A DNA stretch of 13,214 bases from JBCBWG01 sp964579305 (GTDB taxonomy: Bacteria; Pseudomonadota; Alphaproteobacteria; Rhizobiales; Hyphomicrobiaceae): assembly GCA_964579305.1 (NCBI GenBank), contig CAZOGY010000097.1:1-13214 (forward strand). Reading direction: 5' to 3'. The translations under genes and the position numbers were made by a program. A model generated the notes under the pieces. The model was not told where the DNA came from. It worked only from the letters and a program-made list of their open reading frames with translations, and searched no databases. Positions 13,197 through 13,214 of this stretch are shown here, piece after piece. How positions within the stretch are numbered: position 1 is the stretch's first letter; every line of letters begins with the position of its first letter.

Positions 13197-13214
13197 ATGT
13201 CGCATGAAATGCGC
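13197..13214 (+). CDS. Possible start of the next gene, cut by the window edge
   Basis: An ATG 3 bases after the epimerase stop opens the frame MSHEMR to the end of the window. GGGG at 13183-13186 is a rather distant ribosome-binding candidate. The tight spacing suggests another operon member, but six codons are too few to identify or to prove a gene. Confidence 0.35.

Noticed and set aside
1..13214. tRNA or other structured RNA genes
   Set aside because: I looked for T-arm-like GTTCGA/GTTCAA signatures with matching stems in the gaps and found none that could be folded by eye; a covariance-model scan would be needed to exclude small RNAs.

Overview
The window looks like chromosome of an alphaproteobacterium of the order Hyphomicrobiales (Rhizobiales); I cannot place the family. 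The reasons are a FixN-type cbb3 oxidase with the extra N-terminal segment seen in rhizobial FixN, an FNR/FixK-box-linked oxygen-independent coproporphyrinogen dehydrogenase, a ferredoxin/ferredoxin-NADP reductase pair of the Rhodopseudomonas type, and a very large membrane-anchored coiled-coil protein resembling the growth-pole-ring (GPR/RgsE) proteins of polar-growing Hyphomicrobiales. The sequence is GC-rich throughout. I see no tRNA, rRNA, CRISPR array, transposase or phage gene.

Layout. (1) 1-713, minus: 5' part of ccoN, running off the left edge. (2) 714-1177: divergent control region with one clear FNR/FixK box (1063-1076) and an imperfect 10-bp hairpin (832-853). (3) 1178-2515, plus: hemN. 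(4) 2850-3428, plus: uncharacterised lipoprotein. (5) 3590-3952, plus: small four-helix membrane protein, bracketed by a 22-bp imperfect inverted repeat whose core recurs twice more downstream. (6) 4158-5408, plus: CelD/BcsL-type GNAT acyltransferase. (7) 5409-5550: convergent junction with two inverted repeats. (8) minus strand, read right to left: hpt (7695-7318), 2Fe-2S ferredoxin (7165-6845), ferredoxin-NADP reductase (6624-5551). A terminator-like hairpin and an 8-bp inverted repeat lie between the last two. (9) 7696-8238: divergent region without a convincing gene. (10) 8239-12129, plus: the giant coiled-coil protein, with 26 consecutive ungapped 11-residue repeats. (11) 12135-13193, plus: a dipeptide epimerase of the L-Ala-D/L-Glu type, starting 5 bases after the previous stop codon. 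(12) 13197 onward: possible start of another gene in the same operon.

How the parts fit. The left end is a low-oxygen module: a high-affinity terminal oxidase and an oxygen-independent haem-synthesis enzyme diverge from a region carrying an FNR/FixK site. The ferredoxin and its reductase form an NADPH-driven electron-transfer pair whose acceptor is not visible here. At the right end, a putative polar-growth scaffold is tightly linked to an enzyme that recycles the cell-wall dipeptide, which suggests that pole-restricted wall growth and peptidoglycan turnover are co-expressed. The middle genes (lipoprotein, small membrane protein, acyltransferase) have no assigned role; the repeat pattern around the membrane protein is the least explained structure in the window.
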